Assembly: GCA_003663225.1 (NCBI GenBank) | Contig: QMZP01000069.1 | Location: 1-5,423 of the forward strand | DNA from: Candidatus Aenigmatarchaeota archaeon | Lineage (GTDB): Archaea > Aenigmatarchaeota > Aenigmatarchaeia > QMZP01 | DNA length: 5,423 nucleotides | Direction of reading: 5' to 3' | Part shown: positions 1 to 5,423 of the stretch, one piece after another | How the letters are laid out: every line of letters starts with the position of its first letter | Position numbering within the stretch: the first letter of the stretch is position 1 | Notes under the pieces: model-generated | What the model saw: only the letters and a program-made list of their open reading frames with translations | Databases searched by the model: none | Told to the model about the DNA's origin: nothing | Position numbers and translations under genes: made by a program

Positions 1-367
1 CATGAAGGACTGTGACATAATGCTGCTCGACGAACCGTCGGCTTTCCTTGATGTGGAGCAGAGATTGAGGGCCGCAAAGCTGATAAGGGAGCGCGCGGAA
101 AGCAGGGAGATACCGTGCTTTGTCGTGGATCACGACCTGCAGTTCATTGACGCCATATCGGACAGGGTGATAGTGTTCGAGGGAGAACAGGGCGTGCGCG
201 GGAAGGCCAACAAGCCTACCGGCCTGAGGGATGGCATGAACTCATTCCTGAAGGCGCTGGACATAACGTTCCGCAGGGACCCGCAGACAGGCAGGCCCCG
301 TGCCAACAAGCACGGCTCACAGAAGGACAGCGAGCAGAAGGCAAAAGGGCAGTATTATTACATTTGA
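1..367 (+). CDS. ABCE1/Rli1 ribosome-recycling ATPase, C-terminal part (5' end outside window)
   Basis: This is the last ~121 codons of ABCE1 (Rli1), the cytoplasmic iron-sulfur twin-ATPase that splits ribosomes after termination in archaea and eukaryotes. Numbering from the ATG at position 2, the sequence shows the end of the second nucleotide-binding domain: Walker B LLDEP (Asp10, Glu11), the D-loop SAFLD, and the switch histidine in VVDHD (His44). The family-specific tail follows: IVFEGEQG, then [21 protein letters not shown], and the closing [16 protein letters not shown] and GQYYYI. This tail is very characteristic of ABCE1, so identification is firm. The ATG at position 2 is almost certainly internal, because the Walker A, signature motif, first ATPase domain and iron-sulfur domain must lie upstream. 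The stop is TGA at 365-367. The 3' end overlaps by 10 bases the end of a minus-strand csaA-like remnant. Confidence 0.96.
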   Translation, partial: MKDCDIMLLDEPSAFLDVEQRLRAAKLIRERAESREIPCFVVDHDLQFIDAISDRVIVFEGEQGVRGKANKPTGLRDGMNSFLKALDITFRRDPQTGRPRANKHGSQKDSEQKAKGQYYYI

Positions 368-519
368 TGATATGTTCTATTGGTCACACCATCAGAAAAA
401 AGCCCAAGTAAATTCAGCTGGTACGCGGACTTCCTGGCTTCCGGGAAGTCCTTCACTTCCGTTATCGTGCCTATCCTTAACTCTACCTTCTCAAAAGCCT
501 CCCATGTTATCATGGCCAT
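358..519 (-). pseudogene. Truncated CsaA-like tRNA-binding (EMAP/Trbp111-type OB-fold) protein, N-terminal half only
   Basis: Reading the minus strand from ATG 519 (or 513) gives 53 codons to TAA at 358-360. Residues 3-38 ([20 protein letters not shown], then [15 protein letters not shown]) match the start of the CsaA/Trbp111 tRNA-binding domain, whose members usually read like F-E-D-F-x-K-V-(D/E)-(I/L)-R-(V/I)-G-T-I followed by D-F-P-E-A-R-K-P-A-Y-K-L. Family members have about 110 residues. Here similarity stops after YQLNL, and the last ~15 residues ([16 protein letters not shown]) do not resemble the family; in particular the conserved K-x-S-S-A-Q segment is absent. Shifting frame by one or two around the A6 run at 396-401 (T6 on this strand) quickly meets stops and does not restore the domain. 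What lies beyond is the ABCE1 coding region, so the 3' half has been lost. A functional mini-protein is possible but less likely. A TATA-like sequence lies about 27 bases before ATG 519. Confidence 0.7.
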
Positions 520-539
520 GGTGTCCTATTGTGAAGCGT

Positions 540-556
540 GTTATAAGTATTTTATT
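540..556. promoter_or_regulatory. AT-rich TATA region serving deoC and, divergently, the csaA-like remnant
   Basis: The stretch TTATAAGTATTTTATT (541-556) is the only strongly AT-rich block between ABCE1 and deoC. Its centre is about 27-31 bases upstream of the deoC ATG at 577, the usual distance from an archaeal TATA box to a start site at or just before the ATG. On the other strand, ACTTATAAC is centred about 26-27 bases before ATG 519. No Shine-Dalgarno sequence precedes either ATG, which fits leaderless or near-leaderless transcripts. The downstream pyrimidine-rich run (550-563) could also help end ABCE1 transcription. The start site is inferred from spacing only. Confidence 0.55.
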
Positions 557-576
557 TCTTTCTGACAAGTATCGTT

Positions 577-1347
577 ATGGGAGAGCTCGTTCTGATAGAT
601 GAGATGACACCGGAGCAGATAGCCTCAGTGTGCGACCACACCTACCTCGACAGGCCGGAATCACACAGGGGCAGGGGAAGCGCCATGAATTCCAGGCGCG
701 CGGCCTTCTATGCTTTCATGGACGGGATAGACGAGCTGCCGAGGCCTTATGCGGTATGTGTGAGGCCTGAAGATGCGAGGCATGCACGGGAATACTTGCG
801 CGAAGAGGGCGATGACGACATAGTCATAGCGGCTGTTGCCGGGTTCCCGGACGGTCCATGGTACTCCTGGAGGGACAAGATAGCAGATGCCAGGATAGCC
901 GTGAGAGGAGGCGCAAGGGAGATAGACATGGTGCTGGATTACGACAGGCTAAGGGCGGGTGACTTCAGGGATGTTGAGGAGGATGTAAAGAATGTCACGA
1001 GCAATCTGCACGACGACTTGCTCAGGGTCAAGCTCATATTCGAGAATTCTGCATTCGATTCTGACCCTGACATCATAAGGAGAGCCTGCGACATAGCGAG
1101 GCACGCTGATGTCGACTTCGTCAAGACTTCGACCGGGTTCGGGAAGTACGGCGCAAGGCCAGAAGATGTTGCACTGATGAGGAAGCACTTCCACAAGGGG
1201 GTCAAGATGGCAGGCGGAATCAAACCTGAAAACGTGGCAGAGATGCTGCGCGCTGCGTCCGGAAGGGATGACGGGTACATAGAGCTGGATCCAATGAAGG
1301 TAAGGATAGGGGAAAGCTCGCTGCTGGCAAATTATCCAGCGGCATAG
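577..1347 (+). CDS. deoC: Deoxyribose-phosphate aldolase (DERA)
   Basis: A 256-residue class I aldolase that reversibly cleaves 2-deoxy-D-ribose 5-phosphate to glyceraldehyde 3-phosphate and acetaldehyde in deoxynucleoside breakdown; cytosolic. The TIM-barrel landmarks occur in order: CDHTYL (19-24), VCVRP (60-64), AAVAGFPDG (85-93), REIDMVLDY (114-122) with catalytic Asp117, RVKLIFE (150-156), DFVKTSTGFGK (180-190) with the Schiff-base Lys183, GVKMAGGI (208-215) with Lys210, and the phosphate-binding end VRIGESSLL (242-250). All the catalytic residues known from the E. coli enzyme are present. It lacks the long C-terminal tail ending in Tyr found in E. coli. The start at 577 is favoured because the TATA region is about 30 bases upstream; the next ATG (604) also lies before the first conserved motif. 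It is monocistronic and converges on ahcY, with 16 bases between the stops. Confidence 0.95.
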   Translation: MGELVLIDEMTPEQIASVCDHTYLDRPESHRGRGSAMNSRRAAFYAFMDGIDELPRPYAVCVRPEDARHAREYLREEGDDDIVIAAVAGFPDGPWYSWRDKIADARIAVRGGAREIDMVLDYDRLRAGDFRDVEEDVKNVTSNLHDDLLRVKLIFENSAFDSDPDIIRRACDIARHADVDFVKTSTGFGKYGARPEDVALMRKHFHKGVKMAGGIKPENVAEMLRAASGRDDGYIELDPMKVRIGESSLLANYPAA

Positions 1348-1363
1348 AACAAGAATCAGATTA

Positions 1364-2626
1364 TTAGGTGCCCTCTTCCCAGCTGGAAAGGTATCTCTTC
1401 TGCTCTTCTGTCAGCTCGTCCTTCTTTATGCCCATGGCGTCGAGCTGCAGCCCCGCTATGGTATCATCTATCTCATCGGGGAGCTTTATCACGCCCGGCT
1501 TCACGCTGTCTTTGTTCTTGACCAGGTATTCGACAGCCAAAGCCTGCCCGCAGAATGATGTAGCCATTACCTCTGACGGGTGGCCCTCGGCGGCCGCAAG
1601 ATTTACAAGTCGGCCTTCGCCGCAAAGGTATATCCTCTTCCCGTCGATGACGTACTCGTCAAGGGACTGCCGGACCCTGCGCGATGAGGACGACGCCTTC
1701 TTCATGCCTGCGACGTCTATCTCGCAGTCGAAATGACCCGAGTTTGCTATGACAGCAGTGTCCTTCATCTTCCTTATGTGCTCTGTCCTTATGACGTGCT
1801 TGTCGCCCGTCACTGTGATGAATATGTCGCCTATGGCCGCGGCCTCCTCCATGGGCATGACCCTGTAGCCGTCGAGCGCCGCCTGCAACGCCCTGAAGTT
1901 ATCAACCTCTGACACGATGACGTTGGCACCCAGGCCCGTCGCGCGCGTCGCGACACCCTTGCCGCAGCTGCCGTATCCGCAGACTACGGTATTCTTACCT
2001 GCGAATAGTATGTTAGTGGCACGGAGTATCCCGTCCAGCGACGACTGGCCCGTTCCGTAGTAGTTGTCAAGCAGATGCTTGGTTTTGTTGTCGTTTACCG
2101 CAATGACAGGATACTTCAGCGCCCCGTCCTTCTCCATTGCGTTGAGTCTTATTATCCCTGTAGTGGTCTCCTCGCACCCGCCTATTATCTCGGGTATCAT
2201 GTCAGCATGCTTCTTATGTATCTCGCTCACAAGGTCGCAGCCGTCATCTATCGTTATGTGCGGCTTGAACTCTATGACATTGTTGAGGTACCTGTAATAA
2301 TCCTCGTTGGTCTCACCCTTGTAAGCCCAGACCTTCACGCCTTCCTTTGCCAAAGCGGCTGCCACGTCATCCTGAGTGGAGAGCGGGTTGCATCCTGTTA
2401 TGGCGACGTCTGCCCCCCCGGCTATGAGCGTGCGGACCAGTATGCCCGTCTCTTTGGTGACATGCAACGCCATGCCTACCCTTATCCCGTCGAGGGGCTT
2501 CTCCTTCTCGAAGCGCTCCCTGACCTTCAGCAGGGCTCCCATCCTTGCCTCTGCCATCTCCAGGTTCATCATGCCCTGCTCGGCAAGAGAAATGTCCTTT
2601 ACCTCGTAATTGTCGCCTTTATCCAT
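1364..2626 (-). CDS. ahcY: Adenosylhomocysteinase (S-adenosyl-L-homocysteine hydrolase)
   Basis: A 420-residue NAD-dependent cytosolic enzyme that splits S-adenosylhomocysteine into adenosine and homocysteine, relieving product inhibition of methyltransferases. Visible motifs, numbered from ATG 2626: LHVTKET with His55, NPLSTQDDVAAAL (80-92), DDG (127-129), EETTTG (152-157), VNDNKTKHLLDN (177-188) with Lys183 and Asp187, the Rossmann loop GYGSCGKG (217-224), Glu240 for the NAD ribose, GHFDCEID (297-304) with His298, EGRLVNL (337-343) and GHPSEVM (348-354). It lacks the ~40-residue insertion and the Lys/Tyr tail of many bacterial and eukaryotic forms, and ends in LSSWEEGT, as archaeal members do. 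An upstream in-frame ATG at 2650 would add eight residues, but it overlaps the TTTAAA box (2650-2655). That box is ~27 bases before 2626, so a leaderless start at 2626 is preferred; MDKGDNYEVKDISLAEQG also aligns with family N-termini. Confidence 0.96.
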   Translation of the reverse strand: MDKGDNYEVKDISLAEQGMMNLEMAEARMGALLKVRERFEKEKPLDGIRVGMALHVTKETGILVRTLIAGGADVAITGCNPLSTQDDVAAALAKEGVKVWAYKGETNEDYYRYLNNVIEFKPHITIDDGCDLVSEIHKKHADMIPEIIGGCEETTTGIIRLNAMEKDGALKYPVIAVNDNKTKHLLDNYYGTGQSSLDGILRATNILFAGKNTVVCGYGSCGKGVATRATGLGANVIVSEVDNFRALQAALDGYRVMPMEEAAAIGDIFITVTGDKHVIRTEHIRKMKDTAVIANSGHFDCEIDVAGMKKASSSSRRVRQSLDEYVIDGKRIYLCGEGRLVNLAAAEGHPSEVMATSFCGQALAVEYLVKNKDSVKPGVIKLPDEIDDTIAGLQLDAMGIKKDELTEEQKRYLSSWEEGT

Positions 2627-2649
2627 ACACAGTATATGGGCCGGACACA

Positions 2650-2672
2650 TTTAAAGTTTTTGATTCACTGGT
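2650..2672 (-). promoter_or_regulatory. ahcY promoter: TATA box with upstream ACCAGT element
   Basis: On the minus strand TTTAAA occupies 2655-2650, centred about 27 bases before the preferred ahcY ATG at 2626. The box is preceded by an A-rich stretch (CAAAAAC) that could include a TFB recognition element. The hexamer ACCAGT (2672-2667) lies 11 bases upstream of the box and starts immediately after the stop codon of the phosphatase-like gene. The same arrangement precedes the phosphatase-like gene. Spacing to the ATG supports a leaderless transcript; no Shine-Dalgarno sequence is present. Confidence 0.6.
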
Positions 2673-3830
2673 TCAGACAACCCTGGCAGCATAGTCCCTC
2701 TCCACCATGCCTGTGAACATGGTGAGCGCAGCGTCGTTGCCTGCGGCTATGATGGCAGTAGTGTCCCTGAACTCGCTTGGGTAGTCGTAATTGTTGAGGA
2801 ACACGGACTTTATGCCCGTGTTGACTATGAGCCCGTCGCTATACAGGCTGTTGGCCAGGTTAGGCGTCATGCCCTTGCCTGCCCTGTGCTGAGTGTATTC
2901 CGGGTCGCAGAACAGCTTGTATGCCCTTAGTCTTCCCCCTGAGAACATGGCCATAGCGACGTTCGGCAGTATCTCCTGCACCTTCTCACCGTTGTGCGCG
3001 ACCACCTCTATGCCTGAGCAGTCATCCTCGCCGTACCTTACGAGGTTCGTGAACCTCATAGGGCCAATGGGGCCTATCTCGGCAGTCGCTGCCGGGTCGA
3101 GCGGGAAGAACCTGAGATGGGTGCCCTCCCTGTTCTGCTCATACTTTCCCGGCTTGGTATAGCACAACATCGTCAGGCCTTCGGTATCATCGAACTCTAC
3201 CGGCGCGCTTATGTCCCCTGCAGAGGTCGCTGAGCGTATGTCTCCCATAAACACGCCTTCAGAAGAGCCAACGTATATGTCGCCCGTGAACAGGTTCACT
3301 ACGACAGCGTACTTTATCATGTTGTCCCTGAGTAGTGTCACGGAGGAGTTGCAGGCATGCCTCCTGAGGCTCTCCACGCCTACCTCTTCCATCTCCCTGT
3401 CGAAGAGGTCGCCCATCACCTCACTGCTGTCGGACGCCCTGGACATCCTCTCTATGACATCATCGAAATAAGAGGAGCCGTCTACCGGGTCGCTTATTAT
3501 CACAGGAGTGTCATGCTCTATTCTTGGCTCTCTCGGTACCCTGCCGCACTCCTCTGTTATTATTATGCCCTGCTGGCCGAATATCTTCTGGAAAAGGTCA
3601 AGGTGCCCCTGGTAGCCGTCGCCTATGGATATTGCGTCTTCAGCTACTATATCGAAGAATTTGGTGTCCTTCCTGTCCTTTCTCGCGTACTTCTTCTGTG
3701 CCTTGGCATCCAGCTCGCTCAGGTCTCGCCTGGCTTCCTCTACCGGGAGATCCCGGAGCCGCTGGTACATCTTTGACAGGACGCTCACTGAGCCGTTGAG
3801 CATCTCCACATCCTCTTCGGTGAGGTACAT
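2673..3830 (-). CDS. Large divergent inositol-monophosphatase/FBPase-superfamily protein, substrate unknown
   Basis: A 385-residue protein with the N-terminal signatures of the lithium-sensitive, metal-dependent sugar-phosphatase superfamily. FFDIVAEDAI (58-67) corresponds to the D-x-V-T-x-A-D helix. ITEECG (91-96) carries the metal-binding glutamates, and ISDPVDGSSYFDD (112-124) is the D-P-(I/V)-D-G-(T/S) motif with Asp114 and Asp117. SSVTLLRDNMIKYAVVV (162-178) and DIYVGSSEGVFM (184-195) match the next beta strands. Members normally have 250-280 residues; this one has an acidic ~35-residue insertion (about 124-160) and a longer C-terminal part. I do not find the usual third metal motif (W-D-x-A-A). 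The late segment NVAMAMFSGGRLRAY (290-304) is where a fold equivalent might lie. It probably hydrolyses a phosphomonoester such as an inositol or fructose phosphate, but this is inference. The start is set by a TTTAAA box ~32 bases upstream; there is no Shine-Dalgarno sequence. Confidence 0.8.
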   Translation of the reverse strand: MYLTEEDVEMLNGSVSVLSKMYQRLRDLPVEEARRDLSELDAKAQKKYARKDRKDTKFFDIVAEDAISIGDGYQGHLDLFQKIFGQQGIIITEECGRVPREPRIEHDTPVIISDPVDGSSYFDDVIERMSRASDSSEVMGDLFDREMEEVGVESLRRHACNSSVTLLRDNMIKYAVVVNLFTGDIYVGSSEGVFMGDIRSATSAGDISAPVEFDDTEGLTMLCYTKPGKYEQNREGTHLRFFPLDPAATAEIGPIGPMRFTNLVRYGEDDCSGIEVVAHNGEKVQEILPNVAMAMFSGGRLRAYKLFCDPEYTQHRAGKGMTPNLANSLYSDGLIVNTGIKSVFLNNYDYPSEFRDTTAIIAAGNDAALTMFTGMVERDYAARVV

Positions 3831-3856
3831 GCTACCAGTTTAAGATTGGAGGAAAG

Positions 3857-3881
3857 AAATTTAAACATAAGAACGACTGGT
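3857..3881 (-). promoter_or_regulatory. Promoter of the phosphatase-like gene: TATA box with upstream ACCAGT element
   Basis: On the minus strand GTTTAAATTT (3866-3857) is an archaeal-type TATA box centred about 31-32 bases before ATG 3830, predicting a leader of only about five bases. ACCAGT (3881-3876) lies 10 bases upstream of TTTAAA and starts directly after the aminotransferase stop codon TAG (3884-3882). This copies the layout of the ahcY promoter. It suggests that the gene is transcribed separately rather than only by read-through from the aminotransferase. Confidence 0.6.
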
Positions 3882-5153
3882 CTAACCATTGCAGGCCTTG
3901 AATATGTTGTCGAACAGGTCGCGCAGCTTGTCCTTGGAGATGGAGGAGAACGCTATCCTCAGGAGGTCGCCGGTCGCTATCAGTCCTGTGCTGTAATCCT
4001 CCAGCAGCTTCTTCCTCACGGATTCTGCGTCAGCTGTCTTCAGCCTGATGCACATGAAATATCCGGAATTGAACGGAAGAGGTTCGAAGCGTTCGCTGTA
4101 CCTTCTGTCAGACAATACCTTCCTGACTTCTGAATACCTGGACCTGAGTATGCCGTAGTTCATCTTCTCCTGATCCGGCAACGCCGGGTCATCCAGGGCC
4201 TTCAGTGCAAGCGACTGCGAATGCGTGCAGACGTTGGATACGCTACCCCTCACCATGCCCGATACCTTGTCCTCGAGAACAGTGGCAGCTGGGCCCGTCA
4301 ACCCCTTGTACCCGAATGTCATGAAGCCTACTCGGAGCCCCCATGCGTACATCTCCTTGGTCAGGCCGTCCAGCTTGACGGCAAGCACGTTCTCATGCAG
4401 GCCCGCCAGCTTCGAGAATACCGATTCCTTGAACACGTCATCCTCAAAGAACAGGCCGAAATATGCATCATCGCACAGCACCGCTATCTTGTTGCCTTTC
4501 TCAGCGCTCTCCTCTATCGCGGATAATATGCCATCAACGTCATCGACTGTTGCGCTGTACCCGGTTGGGTTGTTGGGGAAGTTGAGCAGTATCACCTGCT
4601 TCCCCGGGTTCTGTCCCAGCTTCTCCCTGAGGCCATCCACGTTGAATTTCCCCCCGCTGAATGCCTCGAACGTGTCGAATTCGGCATGCTGAAACACGAG
4701 ATTGTAGTTACCCCAGAACATGTCAGGCAGTATCATCTTGCCCCCGTCATCAACCAGCATGCGTCCCGCTATGCTTAGGCCGTGCGTTATGGCATTGGTC
4801 ACTACAGGGAGCGTCGTCTTGGAACCAAGAGACGGGTTCTTTTCCTTTATTCTATCCAGCCACTTCTTACGGAGGGCTTTCTGGCCGTAGCTTGGTGAAT
4901 AGAGTACCGTATCCTTTGCATCGAACCCGCTGTTCTTCACAAGACAATCCAGCGATAACGGGTCGCCCGAATCATCCAATGCTATGCCTATGGTGGCATT
5001 ATACCTGCTGCCCTTGGCCTCGGCTGTCTGGGCAAGAATGCCGGACTTTGGAAAGAAAGCCTTCCTTCCTGCTTCTGACAGCAGACTATATATGGAAGGG
5101 CAATCCTTCTCCAGGACCGAGTTTGCTTCCTTCGCCTGCATGCTAATCTGCAT
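3882..5153 (-). CDS. PLP-dependent aminotransferase, class I/II (fold type I), specificity unknown
   Basis: A 423-residue cytosolic enzyme with the hallmarks of aspartate-aminotransferase-like proteins: YSPSYGQKALRKKW (85-98) in the substrate-side loop, TNAITHGL (119-126) for cofactor phosphate binding, FWGNY (146-150) with the ring-stacking aromatic, and NFPNNPTGYS (191-200) with the PLP-contacting Asn195. CDDAYFG (227-233) carries the pyridine-nitrogen Asp and Tyr231, KLDGLTKEMYAWGLRVGF (260-277) carries Lys266 as the predicted PLP lysine and Arg274, and LLRIAF (397-402) has Arg399 as the likely substrate carboxylate ligand. The D-G-x-T-K-E-x-x-x-W-G-x-R-x-G pattern belongs to a subgroup often annotated only as aminotransferase; the amino donor cannot be read from the sequence. 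The start at 5153 is fixed by a Shine-Dalgarno GAGGTG six bases upstream that overlaps the preceding stop codon; ATG 5141 is less well placed. It is co-transcribed with the upstream PEP carboxykinase-like gene. Confidence 0.93.
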   Translation of the reverse strand: MQISMQAKEANSVLEKDCPSIYSLLSEAGRKAFFPKSGILAQTAEAKGSRYNATIGIALDDSGDPLSLDCLVKNSGFDAKDTVLYSPSYGQKALRKKWLDRIKEKNPSLGSKTTLPVVTNAITHGLSIAGRMLVDDGGKMILPDMFWGNYNLVFQHAEFDTFEAFSGGKFNVDGLREKLGQNPGKQVILLNFPNNPTGYSATVDDVDGILSAIEESAEKGNKIAVLCDDAYFGLFFEDDVFKESVFSKLAGLHENVLAVKLDGLTKEMYAWGLRVGFMTFGYKGLTGPAATVLEDKVSGMVRGSVSNVCTHSQSLALKALDDPALPDQEKMNYGILRSRYSEVRKVLSDRRYSERFEPLPFNSGYFMCIRLKTADAESVRKKLLEDYSTGLIATGDLLRIAFSSISKDKLRDLFDNIFKACNG

Positions 5154-5159
5154 ATATCA

Positions 5160-5165
5160 CACCTC
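5160..5165 (-). promoter_or_regulatory. Shine-Dalgarno site of the aminotransferase, overlapping the upstream stop codon
   Basis: GAGGTG on the minus strand (5165-5160) complements the conserved 3' end of 16S rRNA. It lies six bases (TGATAT) before ATG 5153, and its first bases belong to the TGA stop (5166-5164) of the preceding gene. It decides the aminotransferase start and implies a shared mRNA with translational coupling. It is the only clear Shine-Dalgarno sequence in the window. Confidence 0.75.
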
Positions 5166-5423
5166 ATTCGAAACCCGATGGTGACACCACGTCGCCCATC
5201 TTGTCCCTGGCCTCTGCGATTGCTCTCTTCTGTTTCTCAAGCTCATACATAAACTTCTCAGGTATATCCTTCTCCATGGAATATATCTTCTCTATACGCT
5301 TGAACTTCTCAAGGAGCTTGCCGAGCCTTATCGAGAACTGCTTCTCATAATCTTCCTTCGAATATTCGTCCCCGAGGTACTCGCTGAAAAGCAGCTTCAG
5401 GTCCTCATATTTTGGTATATGGC
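5164..5423 (-). CDS. Probable GTP-dependent phosphoenolpyruvate carboxykinase, C-terminus (5' end outside window)
   Basis: An open frame enters from the right edge and ends with TGA at 5166-5164; 85 complete codons are visible, beginning HIPKYEDLKLLFSEYLGDEY and ending GDVVSPSGFE. The segment is charged and mostly helical, with repeated Lys/Glu (KLLEKFKRIEKIY, then ELEKQKRAIAEARDK). The order I-P-K-Y-E-D-L-x-x-L-F, S-K-E-D-Y-E-x-Q-F-S-I-R, E-K-x-x-R-I-E-x-I-Y, then E-x-Q-K-R and G-D-x-x-S-P, fits my recollection of the C-terminal helices of archaeal GTP-type PEP carboxykinase. That enzyme converts oxaloacetate and GTP to PEP, CO2 and GDP in gluconeogenesis. No catalytic motif lies inside the window, so the assignment rests on the tail alone and could be wrong. 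It lies immediately upstream of the aminotransferase in the same operon, which would suit a link between oxaloacetate and amino-acid metabolism. Confidence 0.6.
   Translation of the reverse strand, partial: HIPKYEDLKLLFSEYLGDEYSKEDYEKQFSIRLGKLLEKFKRIEKIYSMEKDIPEKFMYELEKQKRAIAEARDKMGDVVSPSGFE

Noticed and set aside
396..401. A6 run (T6 on the minus strand) as a simple frameshift that broke csaA
   Set aside because: Reading either other frame past the run meets a stop codon within a few codons and does not restore the family sequence, so loss of the 3' half fits better than one indel.
380..565. Plus-strand open frame of 61 codons between ABCE1 and deoC
   Set aside because: It is antisense to the csaA-like remnant, whose minus-strand translation matches a known domain; the plus-strand product resembles nothing I know and has no promoter or ribosome site.
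2075..2716. Plus-strand open frame of 213 codons opposite ahcY
   Set aside because: It lies antisense to conserved ahcY codons; long reverse frames are expected with this codon use, and the product has no recognisable motif.
3357..3776. Plus-strand open frame of 139 codons opposite the phosphatase-like gene
   Set aside because: It is a shadow of the minus-strand gene, which carries the superfamily motifs; no start signals were seen.
3834..3881. Inverted hexamers ACCAGT (3834-3839) and ACTGGT (3876-3881) flanking the phosphatase promoter
   Set aside because: Only six bases each with 36 bases between, and the second arm is not repeated at the ahcY promoter; not enough to call an operator or hairpin.
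4661..5146. Plus-strand open frame of 161 codons opposite the aminotransferase
   Set aside because: It is antisense to conserved PLP-enzyme coding sequence; its Pro/Ser/Cys/Trp-rich product is typical of reverse-frame artefacts.
5150..5158. TATATA-like sequence at the aminotransferase start
   Set aside because: It overlaps the start codon and is too close to serve as a TATA box for ATG 5153; the clear Shine-Dalgarno points to translation from an operon mRNA.
1..5423. CRISPR arrays, tRNA/rRNA genes, insertion sequences, long repeats
   Set aside because: No repeated spacer pattern, cloverleaf-like gene, transposase motif or terminal inverted repeat was seen; intergenic gaps are mostly under 55 bases.

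Overview
The window looks like an ordinary, compact stretch of an archaeal chromosome. The evidence is the end of ABCE1/Rli1 (a protein of archaea and eukaryotes), an archaeal-length S-adenosylhomocysteine hydrolase, TATA-type promoters placed 26 to 32 bases before start codons with little or no leader, and heavy use of AGG/AGA arginine and ATA isoleucine codons. GC content is moderate to fairly high. Leaderless genes of this kind are common in Thermoplasmatota and Micrarchaeota, among others, but the window alone does not fix the lineage.

Left part, plus strand: positions 1-367 are the 3' end of ABCE1, followed after about 210 bases by deoC (577-1347). Between them, on the minus strand at 358-519, is a 53-codon open frame matching only the N-terminal half of a CsaA-type tRNA-binding OB-fold protein. 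It appears to be a gene remnant. It and deoC diverge from one AT-rich region at 540-556.

Right part, minus strand, read from right to left: the C-terminus of a probable GTP-dependent phosphoenolpyruvate carboxykinase (5164-5423, partial); a fold-type-I PLP aminotransferase (3882-5153) whose Shine-Dalgarno sequence overlaps the preceding stop codon; a large divergent inositol-monophosphatase-superfamily protein (2673-3830); and ahcY (1364-2626). The last two each have a TTTAAA promoter box. Both boxes are preceded by the same ACCAGT hexamer, which starts directly after the stop codon of the upstream gene. deoC and ahcY converge with 16 bases between them.

The genes are mostly central and salvage metabolism: PEP/oxaloacetate interconversion, amino-group transfer, methyl-cycle clean-up (SAH to adenosine and homocysteine), deoxyribose-phosphate cleavage and ribosome recycling. 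I see no evidence of a new multi-gene system. The items most worth a second look are the truncated csaA-like frame, the enlarged phosphatase without a recognisable third metal motif, and the shared promoter element.
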